From Leptospirales bacterium (GTDB lineage: Bacteria > Spirochaetota > Leptospiria > Leptospirales > Leptonemataceae), in NCBI GenBank assembly GCA_019694685.1, contig JAIBBM010000004.1:1-64000 (forward strand): a DNA stretch of 64,000 nucleotides. Reading direction: 5' to 3'. The stretch's first letter is position 1. Every line of letters begins with the position of its first letter. A program made the translations under genes and the position numbers. This document shows, one piece after another, positions 32,815 through 42,075 of the stretch. A model generated the notes under the pieces. It was given only the letters and a program-made list of their open reading frames with translations, made no database searches and was not told where the DNA came from.

Positions 32815-33810
32815 TTAGGTGAGAGGATTTTTCTCGAACCACTCGACAGTGCTTCGCAGCGTTTGATCCAATGGCCGTGGTTTGTAACTCAGCTCTTTTC
32901 CCGCTCTGGCAAATGAGTAAAACCCGTACCGGTTTGTAATGCTCTTCATAGCTTGAACTGTGGCCAGAGGTTCTGACTTTGTGATTCCTGCTGCAAACTC
33001 AAACATGGCAGCCATTCCTATGGCGAGCGGCCTTGGCAGTTTTATGCCGGGCGGTTTTTTGCCAGAAATCTTTCCCAGGATTTCAAAGAAGTCTACGAGC
33101 TTTACATTTTCACCCGAGAGGATGTATCTTTCTCCGGAGCGCCCTTTTTGCATGGCAAGAATGTGTCCGGAAGCAACATCTTCCACGCTCACTGCACTGA
33201 ATCCAGTTTCCAGATAGGCCGGCACTTTTCCCTGTAAGAAATCCAGGACTACTTTATTGGATGGCGTTGGTTTGAGATCCAGCGCACCGAGCACCAGCGC
33301 GGGATTGACTGCGACCAGATCAATTCCAAATTCGCGCGCCAGAGAGTGTGCAAGCTTCTCCGATTCCAACTTCGCGCGCGTGTATTCATCCGGATCCGAA
33401 TCTGCAGTCCAGTTCGATTCATCCAGAGGGCGAGTTGGGTCGTCTGTCATTCCAACTGCAGCCACAGAACTGGTATAGACAACTCGCTTCACACCGCCGG
33501 CCACTTTGACTGCTTCTAGAATGTTGCGCGTGCCCTGCATGGCTGTTTCGAGAATCTGTCCAGGATTCTTTCTGGAGAGAGAATACACAGCCGCAGTGTG
33601 ATAAACGAAAGGCATTCCAGTGACTGCAGCAACGAGTGAGGGGCGATCGTATACGTCTCCGTAGACGATTTCCAGATTCTTATGATCCGGAAGGCAGGCG
33701 GTGTTGCTGGATTTGCGAATGAGAGCCCGCACTTTTTCTCCCTGATCCAGGAGTTGTTTCACTAGATTGCTTCCAATATGGCCCGATGCGCCGGTGACGA
33801 GTGCTGGCAT
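32815..33810 (-). CDS. NAD-dependent epimerase/dehydratase (dihydroflavonol-reductase-like)
   Basis: 331 residues, extended/atypical SDR. LVTGASGHIGSNLVKQLLDQ (nucleotide site), FVYHTAAVYS, VYTSSVAAVG with the catalytic Ser, YTRAKLESEKLAHS with the Tyr-x3-Lys pair, and VNPALVLG. The pattern resembles HpnA/DFR-type reductases and 3-beta-hydroxysteroid dehydrogenases; substrate is unknown. It lies 47 bp after a second SDR of the same kind and probably shares the TetR-controlled promoter. Confidence 0.85.
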   Translation of the reverse strand: MPALVTGASGHIGSNLVKQLLDQGEKVRALIRKSSNTACLPDHKNLEIVYGDVYDRPSLVAAVTGMPFVYHTAAVYSLSRKNPGQILETAMQGTRNILEAVKVAGGVKRVVYTSSVAAVGMTDDPTRPLDESNWTADSDPDEYTRAKLESEKLAHSLAREFGIDLVAVNPALVLGALDLKPTPSNKVVLDFLQGKVPAYLETGFSAVSVEDVASGHILAMQKGRSGERYILSGENVKLVDFFEILGKISGKKPPGIKLPRPLAIGMAAMFEFAAGITKSEPLATVQAMKSITNRYGFYSFARAGKELSYKPRPLDQTLRSTVEWFEKNPLT

Positions 33811-33857
33811 GTGTCAGTTAGACATGTGCGGATCACCGACGCAAGGAGGAAATGCAA

Positions 33858-34814
33858 TCAACGCATTTCCGCAAGACCTGCTTCCAGAGTCTTTACTGGA
33901 GAGTATCCTAGTTCTCGTTTGATTTTCGCAATGTTGTACCTTCTGGGTTGCGCCACGAATGCGAGTTCGAATCGGGAGAGTGGCGGAGATTTTTGAATCC
34001 CGAATAATTTCCATACTCCCTCAATGGCGCCTGCGGCGAGGGCTGCGATCTTCCCGTTCATATTCTTTTTGGGAATTGGAATTGCCGCCGCCGCAAAAAG
34101 AGCAGAGAAGAAATCAAAAACTTTCATTGGTCTGTCATCCGTGACGTAGTAGATAGACTTGTCGCTGCCTGCCCCGAGCGAGAGCACAATGGCCTGCACT
34201 ACATTGTCTACGTGTACCATTTCAATGATGGTTTGCCCATGGTCGATCCACATGAATTCGCCTGACGTTACTTTCTGAGCCATGGTATCCAGCGCTTTGA
34301 CTCCCTTGCCCCAGATGAAAGTAGGGCGAAGGATGATTCTTACGGGCCCGGTCGGCTGAGCGCAGAGTGCGATTTCTGTTTCTTTCTTGGCTCTACCGTA
34401 AACAGAACTCGGAACAGACGGGTACGGTGCTGTTTCATCAATATCAAGAAGCGGCAACTTGTCCTGGATCACTGACTCAGAGCTGATCTGAATGAAGCGG
34501 CCCACTTTTCTGCGCGAGGCAGCCTGGTACAGGTCGATGGTCGCCTGCACTGTATCGCGATAAAAGTCTTCCCATTTTCCCCAGAACTCAACGGGAGCCG
34601 CGCAATGGACCACCGCATCAATTCCGTCAAGAGCCGTTTCCCATTCGGAAATATTTGAAAACGTTCCGTGAACCGGCTGTGCTCCCATTGCCTTAATTTT
34701 TTCTGCCTGGGAGCTTCCTCGGGCCAGTGCCACCACTTCATGTTTGTCTGCTTTGAGTCTGCGAATGAGCCTTTCTCCAACGAAGCCGCTTCCGCCTGTT
34801 ACGAATACTTTCAT
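33858..34814 (-). CDS. NAD-dependent epimerase / 3-beta-HSD-like SDR
   Basis: 318 residues from ATG 34814, preceded by GGAGGGACT. FVTGGSGFVGERLIRRLKAD (nucleotide site), AVVHCAAPVEFWGKW, IQISSESVI with the catalytic Ser, YGRAKKETEIAL with Tyr-x3-Lys, and LRPTFIWGKG. Like its neighbour it belongs to the 3-beta-HSD/DFR group that acts on hydroxyl or keto groups of lipids or terpenoids. Divergent from a tetR gene with a palindrome between; regulation by that repressor is likely. Confidence 0.87.
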   Translation of the reverse strand: MKVFVTGGSGFVGERLIRRLKADKHEVVALARGSSQAEKIKAMGAQPVHGTFSNISEWETALDGIDAVVHCAAPVEFWGKWEDFYRDTVQATIDLYQAASRRKVGRFIQISSESVIQDKLPLLDIDETAPYPSVPSSVYGRAKKETEIALCAQPTGPVRIILRPTFIWGKGVKALDTMAQKVTSGEFMWIDHGQTIIEMVHVDNVVQAIVLSLGAGSDKSIYYVTDDRPMKVFDFFSALFAAAAIPIPKKNMNGKIAALAAGAIEGVWKLFGIQKSPPLSRFELAFVAQPRRYNIAKIKRELGYSPVKTLEAGLAEMR

Positions 34815-34857
34815 AGTCCCTCCATGTCTTGCTTGACTTACTTTCCCTGTTCCATAA

Positions 34858-34877
34858 GTAAGTAAATACTCACTTAC
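34858..34877. promoter_or_regulatory. TetR operator candidate
   Basis: GTAAGT and ACTTAC are perfect 6-base arms at the ends of a 20-base imperfect palindrome (16 of 20 positions symmetric) with centre AAATACTC. A further GTAAGT-like half lies directly upstream (TAAGTAAGT). It is 14 bases before the tetR GTG and 43 bases from the divergent SDR start, the normal place of an autoregulating TetR-type operator. Confidence 0.7.
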
Positions 34878-34891
34878 ATCAAGGAAAAGTC

Positions 34892-35596
34892 GTGGCAACT
34901 AAAAAAGCAACTAAAAAACGTATGCCTGCGGCAGCGCGTCGTCAGCTCATTCTTGAATCCGCCATGCAATTGTTCGCGAAAAAGGGCTTCCACGGCACAA
35001 CCACAGCGGATCTTGCACGCGTTGCGGGCGTATCTGAGGCGCTTATCTTTCGCTTCTTTCCGGACAAGGAGTCGCTCTATCGAGAAGTGCAGTTTTTATG
35101 CGTGGAGGCCCGTGGTGCCGCCGATTCCATGCTGGACCAGGCCAGGCCCGGTACAGAAAACCTGGTGCGCGCCGTGCTGATTCTGATTTACGAAGTCTTC
35201 TCTGGTTTTGGAGGTCGCACGAAGAACGAAACGCTTCGCAGGCTGCAGACTCATAGCATGCTGGAGGACGGAAAGTTTGCGCGCGCCTTCTTCAAAAGCC
35301 ATTTCAAGGTCTATTTTCCTTTTATAGACCGATGTCTGAAATCAGCGCATAGGTCTGGCGACCTTGAGCCGGGCGGTATGCCACTGGAGTGCGTCATCTG
35401 GTTTACTCATCATTTGCCCATGATGGTTCGCATCAGCATATTGTCGCATCGTGCGGACTATTTTGCGTCAAGCGACGCGGAGCTCCTCGAGAGCATGGCT
35501 TTGTTTTGCCTTCGCGGGATAGGCCTCAAGAGCTCTGCGATCAAAAAGAATCTTCCGCGCAATTGGACGGAGCAATTTAATTTATTGAAAGGATAA
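34892..35596 (+). CDS. TetR/AcrR-family transcriptional regulator
   Basis: 234 residues. Lys-rich N-terminus, then the TetR helix-turn-helix: [51 protein letters not shown] (residues 15-65). The variable C-terminal ligand domain includes [20 protein letters not shown]. It starts with GTG after AAGGA. The operator lies in front, and the target is probably its own gene and the divergent SDR operon. Ligand unknown; a fatty acid or other lipid would suit the target enzymes. Confidence 0.9.
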   Translation: MATKKATKKRMPAAARRQLILESAMQLFAKKGFHGTTTADLARVAGVSEALIFRFFPDKESLYREVQFLCVEARGAADSMLDQARPGTENLVRAVLILIYEVFSGFGGRTKNETLRRLQTHSMLEDGKFARAFFKSHFKVYFPFIDRCLKSAHRSGDLEPGGMPLECVIWFTHHLPMMVRISILSHRADYFASSDAELLESMALFCLRGIGLKSSAIKKNLPRNWTEQFNLLKG

Positions 35597-35597
35597 G

Positions 35598-36617
35598 GTG
35601 CCCCTTGCATTTTCGACGCCTATGAGAGCAACGGTACTTGGATCGGGCAGTTTTGGAACGGCGCTTGCGAGCGTGCTGGCAGACAAGAACGCAGAGGTAT
35701 GGATCTGGAGTCGGTCTCCAGATATGGCGCGCGCCATTCATGAGCAGCACGAAAACACTAAGTATTTACCAGGTTTTCGACTGGCAGACAATATCAAGTC
35801 TTCGCCGGACATGGCGGAGTGTCTCAAGGATACAGATCTCATTGTATTTGGAATCCCCTCTCAGTCTCTTACGCAGGTTCTCAAAGAAAACACTCATATC
35901 TTGCCGGAAGGAGTTCCCATTGTATCGGCAGCCAAAGGCGTCGACCGTGCTACGCTTCGCCTGGTGAGTGAGATTTTCGAAGAAGAACTTCCGGGGAAGT
36001 TTCACAAATATCTTAGCTATCTTTCCGGTCCCAGTTTTGCAAAAGAGATTCTCAAACAGATGCCAACGGTTGTGAGCATTGCCTCGCGCAATGAAGAAAT
36101 CGCAAAACAGGTCCAGCAGATGTTTGCTCACACATGGTTTCGCACTTACTGGACACCCGATGTTACGGGAGTGGAAGTGGGTGGTGCAATCAAAAACGTA
36201 ATCGCAATTGCTGCGGGTGTTTCAGACGGTCTAGGTCTTGGGCACAATACTCGCGCGGCACTCATCACAAGAGGTCTTGCTGAAATCACAAAGCTTGGTG
36301 TGCGAAAGGGGGCGGACCCGTTGACCTTTCTTGGTCTGGCTGGACTCGGGGATCTAGTGTTGACTTGCACTGGAGACCTTTCGCGCAATCGCACAGTTGG
36401 CTTCAAGCTTGGACAAGGAATGAAGCTGCAGCAAATCCTGACGGAGATGAATCAGGTGGCGGAAGGTGTCGTAACCACCGAATCGGCTCATTTGCTTGCC
36501 CAGAAGCTCGGAATTGAGATGGCGATTACGGATCAAGTATACCAATTGCTCTATCAGGACAAGGATCCCAAACAGGTAGTGCGAGATCTCATGACGCGTG
36601 ATCTAAAGCGCGAATAA
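35598..36617 (+). CDS. gpsA: Glycerol-3-phosphate dehydrogenase [NAD(P)+]
   Basis: The enzyme makes sn-glycerol 3-phosphate from dihydroxyacetone phosphate for phospholipid synthesis. [18 protein letters not shown] is the nucleotide site. SAAKGVD and [19 protein letters not shown] carry the two conserved lysines. [20 protein letters not shown] is the C-terminal signature. I use the GTG at 35598, preceded by AAAGGA and one base after the tetR stop; ATG 35622 would be eight codons shorter and is equally compatible with family length. Co-transcription with tetR is likely. Confidence 0.95.
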   Translation: MPLAFSTPMRATVLGSGSFGTALASVLADKNAEVWIWSRSPDMARAIHEQHENTKYLPGFRLADNIKSSPDMAECLKDTDLIVFGIPSQSLTQVLKENTHILPEGVPIVSAAKGVDRATLRLVSEIFEEELPGKFHKYLSYLSGPSFAKEILKQMPTVVSIASRNEEIAKQVQQMFAHTWFRTYWTPDVTGVEVGGAIKNVIAIAAGVSDGLGLGHNTRAALITRGLAEITKLGVRKGADPLTFLGLAGLGDLVLTCTGDLSRNRTVGFKLGQGMKLQQILTEMNQVAEGVVTTESAHLLAQKLGIEMAITDQVYQLLYQDKDPKQVVRDLMTRDLKRE

Positions 36618-36677
36618 GGGGCGATTTTCATATTTTTTGTTTCCTGTGGGGGCCTCGGTCGGCGTTATTGACCTGGA

Positions 36678-37523
36678 ATGATCCAGTTCGATGAAAGTAA
36701 GATTCCTCCGCTGCCCGCAGTCGCAGCGCGAGTGATGCAGTTTGATCCTGGCAGCCCCAACTCTTCTATCGCAACACTTGAACGCATCATTGCGCCTGAC
36801 CAGGGAATCAGCGCGGAGCTTCTTCGCGTTTCCAATTCCGCTTACTATGGAAGATCCGGCTCCATAAAAACTCTGCGCGACGCGATCACACTGCTTGGTT
36901 TGAAAACGGTCAAGAGCATGGTAATGCTCATCTGCACTCGCACATTCACGCAGAAGATTCGCGGAGACCTTCTTCGCAAATATTGTATTGAGTTTCCGAT
37001 CGTAACTGCCCTCCTTTGCATAGACAACGCCCGCGCGGCCAACCACAAGGATCTTCAAGAAGAGTCTTTTTTATGCGGATTACTTCATCGCATCGGAATG
37101 ACCATGCTTGCTGTGGAAAAAAAATCAGAATATGCTGAGCTGATTGCGAGGGCTGAGAAAGAAGGGGCATCTCTTGTTGACCTTGAAAAAGACGCATTCG
37201 GCATGACTCATGATGACATCAATGCCCTGGTCATCAAGAAATGGAATTTGCCGGAAATCACTGTGCGGGGCATTCTTGATTGTGAATTTCCGGCGGAGGC
37301 CACGAACAAAGTAAGCCACCATGCGAAGATCACTGCGCTTTCGCGCACAATTGCCTCTCAGCTGTTGGATATTCCAAGGCCTCCGGCTGAAATGGAGCGT
37401 GCAAATGCTGTCATCAAGGCGTATGGCCTGAAGGCCGATCTGTTCTCTCATTACACTCCTGACTATTTTGATCTACTCAAAGAGAATCCCTTCTATCAAA
37501 GTGCGGTGGCAGTCATTGGATGA
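36678..37523 (+). CDS. HDOD-domain signalling protein
   Basis: 281 residues, one HDOD domain: IPPLPAVAARVMQFD, RIIAPDQGISAELLRVSNSA, LRDAITLLGLKTVKSMVML, FLCGLLHRIGMTMLA. The HD-type metal residues are only partly kept, as in other HDOD proteins, which act as regulators rather than phosphodiesterases. Cytoplasmic. The stop overlaps the start region of a REC-cyclase gene, so both belong to one signalling unit. Confidence 0.88.
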   Translation: MIQFDESKIPPLPAVAARVMQFDPGSPNSSIATLERIIAPDQGISAELLRVSNSAYYGRSGSIKTLRDAITLLGLKTVKSMVMLICTRTFTQKIRGDLLRKYCIEFPIVTALLCIDNARAANHKDLQEESFLCGLLHRIGMTMLAVEKKSEYAELIARAEKEGASLVDLEKDAFGMTHDDINALVIKKWNLPEITVRGILDCEFPAEATNKVSHHAKITALSRTIASQLLDIPRPPAEMERANAVIKAYGLKADLFSHYTPDYFDLLKENPFYQSAVAVIG

Positions 37524-38598
37524 AGAACAAAAGCGACCCAGGGTCGTTCTTGTAGAGGATGATCTTGTTCAGCGCGAAATGATCGCGCAGATGCTGATCT
37601 TTGCGGGCTATGACGTGACTTCTGCGGCAACCGGTGAAGAAGGACAGGAACTCATTGAATCAGTGAAGCCGGATGCAGCGGTCGTGGATTTGCACCTGCC
37701 AGCAGAAAGAGGCGTTACCGGCCTCGTGCTGTTAAAGAGTATTAAAGAGAATCCTGAGACTGCAGAACTCCCGGTCTTGATCATCACCGCGGACACTACA
37801 GAAGAAACCTATGTTCTTGTTCTATCAAGCGGTGCTTCTGATATTTTGCTCAAACCTCTTCGCATCACCGAATTGACCATACGCATCCAGAACGTTCTGG
37901 AGCTCAGAAAGAATCGTGCGGATTTGCGCGAAGCAAATGCGAAACTTGAGCGCGAAAAGAAACGTCTCCTGCGATATTTTTCGGAAGATTTTGTAACTGC
38001 CATGCTCAACGATGAGATTTCCGCAGAGCTTGGCGGGATCAGCGTGGATGCAACGATCCTGTTTATGGACATACGCAATTCAACCGGAATTGCCGAGCAG
38101 ATAGGACCACAGAAGTTCGCAGAGTTTGTAAGTATGATCTTCACAGATGTGATGGATCTGATTTTTGCAAATCGCGGTTCAGTGAACAAGCTACTGGGAG
38201 ACGGAATCCTTGCCACGTTTGGTTGTCCCGTCCCCAGCGAAAAGGATGCGGAGAATGCGGTGAAGACTGCCAGTCAGATTCGCGAGTATTTCCAGGTAAT
38301 CAATGAAGCTCGCGCGCACGAAGACATCGGCGGGGACATTGGTTTTGGAATTGGTGTTGCCAGCGGCAAAGTATTCGCGGGCAACATAGGATCGTTTCGC
38401 AGAATGGAATACGCCGTGATGGGAGATCCTGTGAACCTGGCGGCACGTCTCCAGGAGTTGAGCAAAACTCTGAGCGTGGATATTGTCATCGATGGAACTA
38501 CAAAATCTAAGATTCCGGCCAGCTATGCTGTGAGAGATTCCGGCGTCAAAAACGTCAGAGGACGCCACGGCGAAGTAGAAGCATGGATTCTGAGCTGA
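37516..38598 (+). CDS. Response regulator with class III adenylate/guanylate cyclase output
   Basis: 360 residues. The REC domain (about 8-125) has RVVLVEDDLVQREM, AAVVDLHLP with the phospho-acceptor Asp, LIITADTT and ILLKPLR with the conserved Lys. A linker helix (LREANAKLEREKKRLLRYF) leads to the cyclase domain: ILFMDIRNST (first metal Asp), LLGDGILATFG (second metal Asp), FGIGVASGKVFAGNIG, and VMGDPVNLAARLQ with Asp and Asn of the substrate site. It should make cAMP or cGMP on phosphorylation. I take the TTG at 37516, overlapping the HDOD stop. No kinase partner is adjacent. Confidence 0.88.
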   Translation: MDEEQKRPRVVLVEDDLVQREMIAQMLIFAGYDVTSAATGEEGQELIESVKPDAAVVDLHLPAERGVTGLVLLKSIKENPETAELPVLIITADTTEETYVLVLSSGASDILLKPLRITELTIRIQNVLELRKNRADLREANAKLEREKKRLLRYFSEDFVTAMLNDEISAELGGISVDATILFMDIRNSTGIAEQIGPQKFAEFVSMIFTDVMDLIFANRGSVNKLLGDGILATFGCPVPSEKDAENAVKTASQIREYFQVINEARAHEDIGGDIGFGIGVASGKVFAGNIGSFRRMEYAVMGDPVNLAARLQELSKTLSVDIVIDGTTKSKIPASYAVRDSGVKNVRGRHGEVEAWILS

Positions 38599-38604
38599 GA
38601 GCGC

Positions 38605-39054
38605 TCAAGGAACCACAAGCGTATTAGAGGAAAGTCCGGTATCCAGAGACAATAGGTCACGCAGAATCAAAGATCGCACTCCTACCAGTGTCCCCGCAGT
38701 CAGAGCCAGTGGCACGGCGCAGACTCTGTTTGAATAACCGGCGCTGACTGCTGTTTGTCCTGGTTTCACTTCAATTACATAGCTGATGGCCTGGTTCGGA
38801 AGAACTGCCAGAGGCCTCGAGCAGTCGATCCCTGAAAGCGAATTGGCAGTTCTCACTCCAGTGTCCGTGGTTCCCTGGAACAACCTGTAGCCTGCAAATC
38901 CAATCTCAGTGTTTTGAGCTGCCATAGTGATGATGTGGCCCGTTCCTTCTCGCGCAATGGAAGTGAGTATGGGCGGATTTACATTCTGCGTTTCCGCCGA
39001 ATAGTTGGTACAGGCCCCGAGGATCAGGGCAAAGCATGGGAGGATTCGCCTCAT
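38605..39054 (-). CDS. Small lipoprotein, fibronectin-like
   Basis: 149 residues. CFALILGAC is a lipobox. The rest (AAQNTEIGFAGYRLFQGTTD, YVIEVKPGQTAVSAGYSNRV) has the look of an Fn3-like sandwich. Two Cys (IDCSRP, NRVCAVP) probably form a disulfide. Function unknown. ATG 39054 overlaps the stop of the HAD gene as ATGA; it is the last gene of a five-gene operon. Confidence 0.65.
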   Translation of the reverse strand: MRRILPCFALILGACTNYSAETQNVNPPILTSIAREGTGHIITMAAQNTEIGFAGYRLFQGTTDTGVRTANSLSGIDCSRPLAVLPNQAISYVIEVKPGQTAVSAGYSNRVCAVPLALTAGTLVGVRSLILRDLLSLDTGLSSNTLVVP

Positions 39055-39842
39055 TGCAGTCTGAGCAGTCCTACCAGACACAGGCAGAGCCGCACGTACT
39101 TTTCGATTTTACCGGAATAGGGTCTTCTGGGTCGCAGAATCCGCCACGATTGCGCTTTGCCCAGTTCTTCCAGGTTTTTCGAAGGATGGACGAGCGTTTT
39201 TTTTTCGCAAATTCGAAGAAGAGGAAGGTCTGCGCTTGAGTCAGAATAGCCAGTCGAATTTGCAATCGGCCGCGCATCAAAAAGAGACGGATTCTTACTC
39301 AGTCTCTCATAGTCCGTGCGAATGGATTCGATGAGAGATTCACCGCAGATTTCCGGCATGCGAAGGAGCTTTTCAATTCCGCGGTTGTTCTTGCTGTGGA
39401 TTCTCGGGAAAAGAGGCATGCGCTCTTCGAGCACCACTTCCGTGGCCACTACTTCGTCAAATCCCGCCGCCTTTGCAATGTGATTTACATAAAAGGACGG
39501 GCTTGCTGTATTCAGAATCAGTTGTCCGCCGTCTGCTTTGATGCGAGCTGCTTCTTCTATTAAGTCTTTGTAGAGCAAGCCTTCGAGCACATCTCGGCTG
39601 AATGATTCCGCAAGTGAATGCACTTCCTCTTTGCGCAGTCTCCATAGAACGGATAGAAATGCACGTTTCAGTCCGCCTCTACCTGTCAAACCGAGGACAT
39701 AGGCTGCGGCCGCAGGCACGAAGAGCGCCAGATAGAAGATTCGCCAGGGTTTGCGCCGAATTACATATCCGGCAAAGAGGATCAGAGTGTCATATGGAAT
39801 GATTGTATAATCCATATCGAATAGAGCGATTTTCCTGGTCAC
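39051..39842 (-). CDS. HAD-superfamily (HAD-IB) hydrolase
   Basis: 263 residues. Motif I FDMDYT (nucleophile Asp9, general acid Asp11, Thr13), motif II LILNTASPSF, motif IV YSDSSADLPLL: a HAD-IB phosphatase similar to SerB-like or CicA proteins. A hydrophobic helix (RIFYLALFVPAAAAYVLGL) in the cap suggests membrane attachment, as in related phosphatases that act on lipid-linked substrates. The substrate is not known. GTG start overlaps the upstream stop (GTGA). Confidence 0.82.
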   Translation of the reverse strand: MTRKIALFDMDYTIIPYDTLILFAGYVIRRKPWRIFYLALFVPAAAAYVLGLTGRGGLKRAFLSVLWRLRKEEVHSLAESFSRDVLEGLLYKDLIEEAARIKADGGQLILNTASPSFYVNHIAKAAGFDEVVATEVVLEERMPLFPRIHSKNNRGIEKLLRMPEICGESLIESIRTDYERLSKNPSLFDARPIANSTGYSDSSADLPLLRICEKKTLVHPSKNLEELGKAQSWRILRPRRPYSGKIEKYVRLCLCLVGLLRLQ

Positions 39843-40786
39843 TGCATGGATCTCCAGATGTCGCGGATACTTTCTTCAAGCTCTACGCTCGACGACCATC
39901 CGAGGTTCATTAGCTTTTCGCATGAGCCATAGCGGATGCTTTTTCCGTCTCGAAGGAGAGAAGGATCGATTCGTGGTTTCAGGTTTGCGCCTGTGACTTT
40001 CAATGCAAGATCGAGGACTCGCCGAATGGTAACAGGTCTTCCGGAGCATATATTGTACGCCTGGCCTTTGATTCCTTTTTCCGCAACAATCGAGTAAGCC
40101 CGGGCCGCGTCGCGCACATCCAGGAAGTCACGCTCTGCGTCCAGATCGCCTACCTGAATTTCAGTTTCACCTCTGGCTGCGGCGTCCCGGATGCGACAGA
40201 GAAAAGAGGGAATTACAAAAGCTGGATTCTGGCCTGGTCCAATTTGATTGAATGGTCGTGCGATGACTATGTCCAGCCCGCGCGAAACAAAGTACCCTGC
40301 GTATTGCTCCGCGGATCGCTTACTCTCTGCATATGGATTTTCTGGCTCGAGAGTAAAATCTTCCAGCAGAGGCATAGGATGCTTCGCGCCATACACTTCT
40401 CCCGAACTTACAAACACAATTCTGCCTTTGAAGTTTGCGTCTCGCGCCGCCTGAAACAATCGGATCGGAACGACAGTGTTATTGACTGCGACGTCTGCGG
40501 TATTGATCCAGCCTTCTGGCACAAAAGCAGTGCCGGCCAGATGAAGAATAAAATCGTACGATTGCTGTTCGAGTACTCCTCGGATTTGATCGCAGCTCCC
40601 CAGATCTGACTCTACCTGTTGTATTTGATCTGGCTTCGAATCCGGATACAGTGTCCACCAGGAAGGCGGCTTGCGATCTTTGCCAGAACGATCGAGGCCA
40701 GTCACCTCATAGCCATCGCGAAGAAGGGAAAGGCACAGGTGCTGGCCCAGGAATCCTCTGCTTCCTGTGATGAGTACTCGTTTCAT
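39839..40786 (-). CDS. NAD-dependent epimerase, GDP-deoxymannose reductase-like
   Basis: 315 residues, extended SDR: LITGSRGFLGQHLCLSLLRDG, ILHLAGTAFVPEGW, VFVSSGEVYGA with catalytic Ser, NPYAESKRSAEQY with Tyr-x3-Lys, ARPFNQIGPGQNP, ERDFLDVRDAARAY. FNQIGPGQ and the order of motifs match GDP-6-deoxy-D-lyxo-4-hexulose reductase (Rmd) and related GDP-mannose 4,6-dehydratase-like enzymes. It might make GDP-rhamnose or a similar donor, though no gmd is adjacent. ATGA overlap with phr. Confidence 0.82.
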   Translation of the reverse strand: MKRVLITGSRGFLGQHLCLSLLRDGYEVTGLDRSGKDRKPPSWWTLYPDSKPDQIQQVESDLGSCDQIRGVLEQQSYDFILHLAGTAFVPEGWINTADVAVNNTVVPIRLFQAARDANFKGRIVFVSSGEVYGAKHPMPLLEDFTLEPENPYAESKRSAEQYAGYFVSRGLDIVIARPFNQIGPGQNPAFVIPSFLCRIRDAAARGETEIQVGDLDAERDFLDVRDAARAYSIVAEKGIKGQAYNICSGRPVTIRRVLDLALKVTGANLKPRIDPSLLRDGKSIRYGSCEKLMNLGWSSSVELEESIRDIWRSMQ

Positions 40787-42075
40787 TTTGCCAGAGCCTC
40801 TTTAAACACTTTCAGACAGCGATCTCTTGCCAGTTCATGTTTCACAATCGGTTCCGGATAGGAGCTCGAAAGCTCTCCAATCCATTGTTTTATATAGGCC
40901 CGGTCGGGGTCGAACTTTTTCTCCTGCGCTGACGGATTGAAAATCCTAAAGTAAGGGGCAGCATCGCATCCTGAACCGCATGCCCATTGCCAGTTTCCAA
41001 CATTCGCAGAAAGATCATAATCGAGCAGTTTTTCTGCGAAGAACCGTTCCCCTTTTCTCCAGTCGATGAGTAGGTGTTTGCAAAGAAAGCTTGCAGTGAC
41101 CATTCGCACACGATTGTGCATGAAACCCGTTTGTACGAGCTCGCGCATTCCTGCGTCTACCAGAGGGTAACCGGTTCTCCCTTCTTTCCATGCTTCGAAT
41201 TCATTCTCATTGTTTCGCCACACAATGCGATCATACTGCGGTTTGAAGGATCGCGTCGCGGAGTGCGGAAAATGATAGAGGATCATCATGAAGAAATCGC
41301 GCCAGGCGAGCTCTGACAAAAACACCTGTGACTTCTGTGCGCTCTTTGCAAGTGTTCGAATGCTCAGAGTTCCAAACCTGAGATGCACTCCCAGATGTGT
41401 TGTGCCGCGAAGTGAAGGGTAGTCGCGCGTTTCGGCATAAGATGCGATGATGTTTTCCGGAATCGAAGGATCTTCGATGCGAATGGAGGAAGGAACAAAT
41501 CCGAGCTGATCGAGACCCGGCATTTTTGATGCAGGCAGCCTGGCCATTCTTTCGAGCCTTTTCTCCGATGGAAAGGCAGTCATGTCAAACGATTCGAGCC
41601 GAACCTTCCATTTGCGAAAGTACGGCGTAAACACAGTGTAGGGTTCACCTGAGTCTTTCACTACTTCCGATTTTTCGAATATGCATTGATCTTTCGTTGT
41701 TTTGAAATCTACACCGGATGATTTGCATATCTCTGAAATCTTTTGATCTCTCTCTATTGCATAAGATTCGTAGTCGTGATTTGCGAAGATAGCGCGCGGT
41801 TTATGTTTTGCGATGAGTTCTTTCCATACAGTGAGTGGATCTCCGTGCATCACCAGAATCGTGCTGCCTTTGCTTTCCAGAAAAGTCTTAAGTCTCGTTA
41901 GAACAGAATGGATGAAGGTCACGCGCGCGTCATCGCGTGGAAGATTTTCGAGGATGTTTGTGTCAAAGATAAATACAGGAATGACGGCCAGACCACTCGA
42001 TAGTGCATGAAAGAGCCCCGAGTTGTCCTTCAGTCGCAGGTCGCGGCGAAACCAGAAGAAAGCAGTCTCCTTCAT
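40783..42075 (-). CDS. phr: Deoxyribodipyrimidine photolyase
   Basis: 430 residues. N-terminal antenna domain (FFWFRRDLRLKDNSGLFHAL), then the FAD-binding domain: LSELAWRDFFMMILY, YPLVDAGMRELVQTGFMHNR, and the C-terminal signature DLSANVGNWQWACGSGCDAA followed by PYFRIFNPSAQ. It repairs cyclobutane pyrimidine dimers in blue light, an aid for a free-living or surface-water bacterium. It sits between a TIGR01777 gene and an epimerase gene, each overlapped by 4 bases. Confidence 0.95.
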   Translation of the reverse strand: MKETAFFWFRRDLRLKDNSGLFHALSSGLAVIPVFIFDTNILENLPRDDARVTFIHSVLTRLKTFLESKGSTILVMHGDPLTVWKELIAKHKPRAIFANHDYESYAIERDQKISEICKSSGVDFKTTKDQCIFEKSEVVKDSGEPYTVFTPYFRKWKVRLESFDMTAFPSEKRLERMARLPASKMPGLDQLGFVPSSIRIEDPSIPENIIASYAETRDYPSLRGTTHLGVHLRFGTLSIRTLAKSAQKSQVFLSELAWRDFFMMILYHFPHSATRSFKPQYDRIVWRNNENEFEAWKEGRTGYPLVDAGMRELVQTGFMHNRVRMVTASFLCKHLLIDWRKGERFFAEKLLDYDLSANVGNWQWACGSGCDAAPYFRIFNPSAQEKKFDPDRAYIKQWIGELSSSYPEPIVKHELARDRCLKVFKEALAK

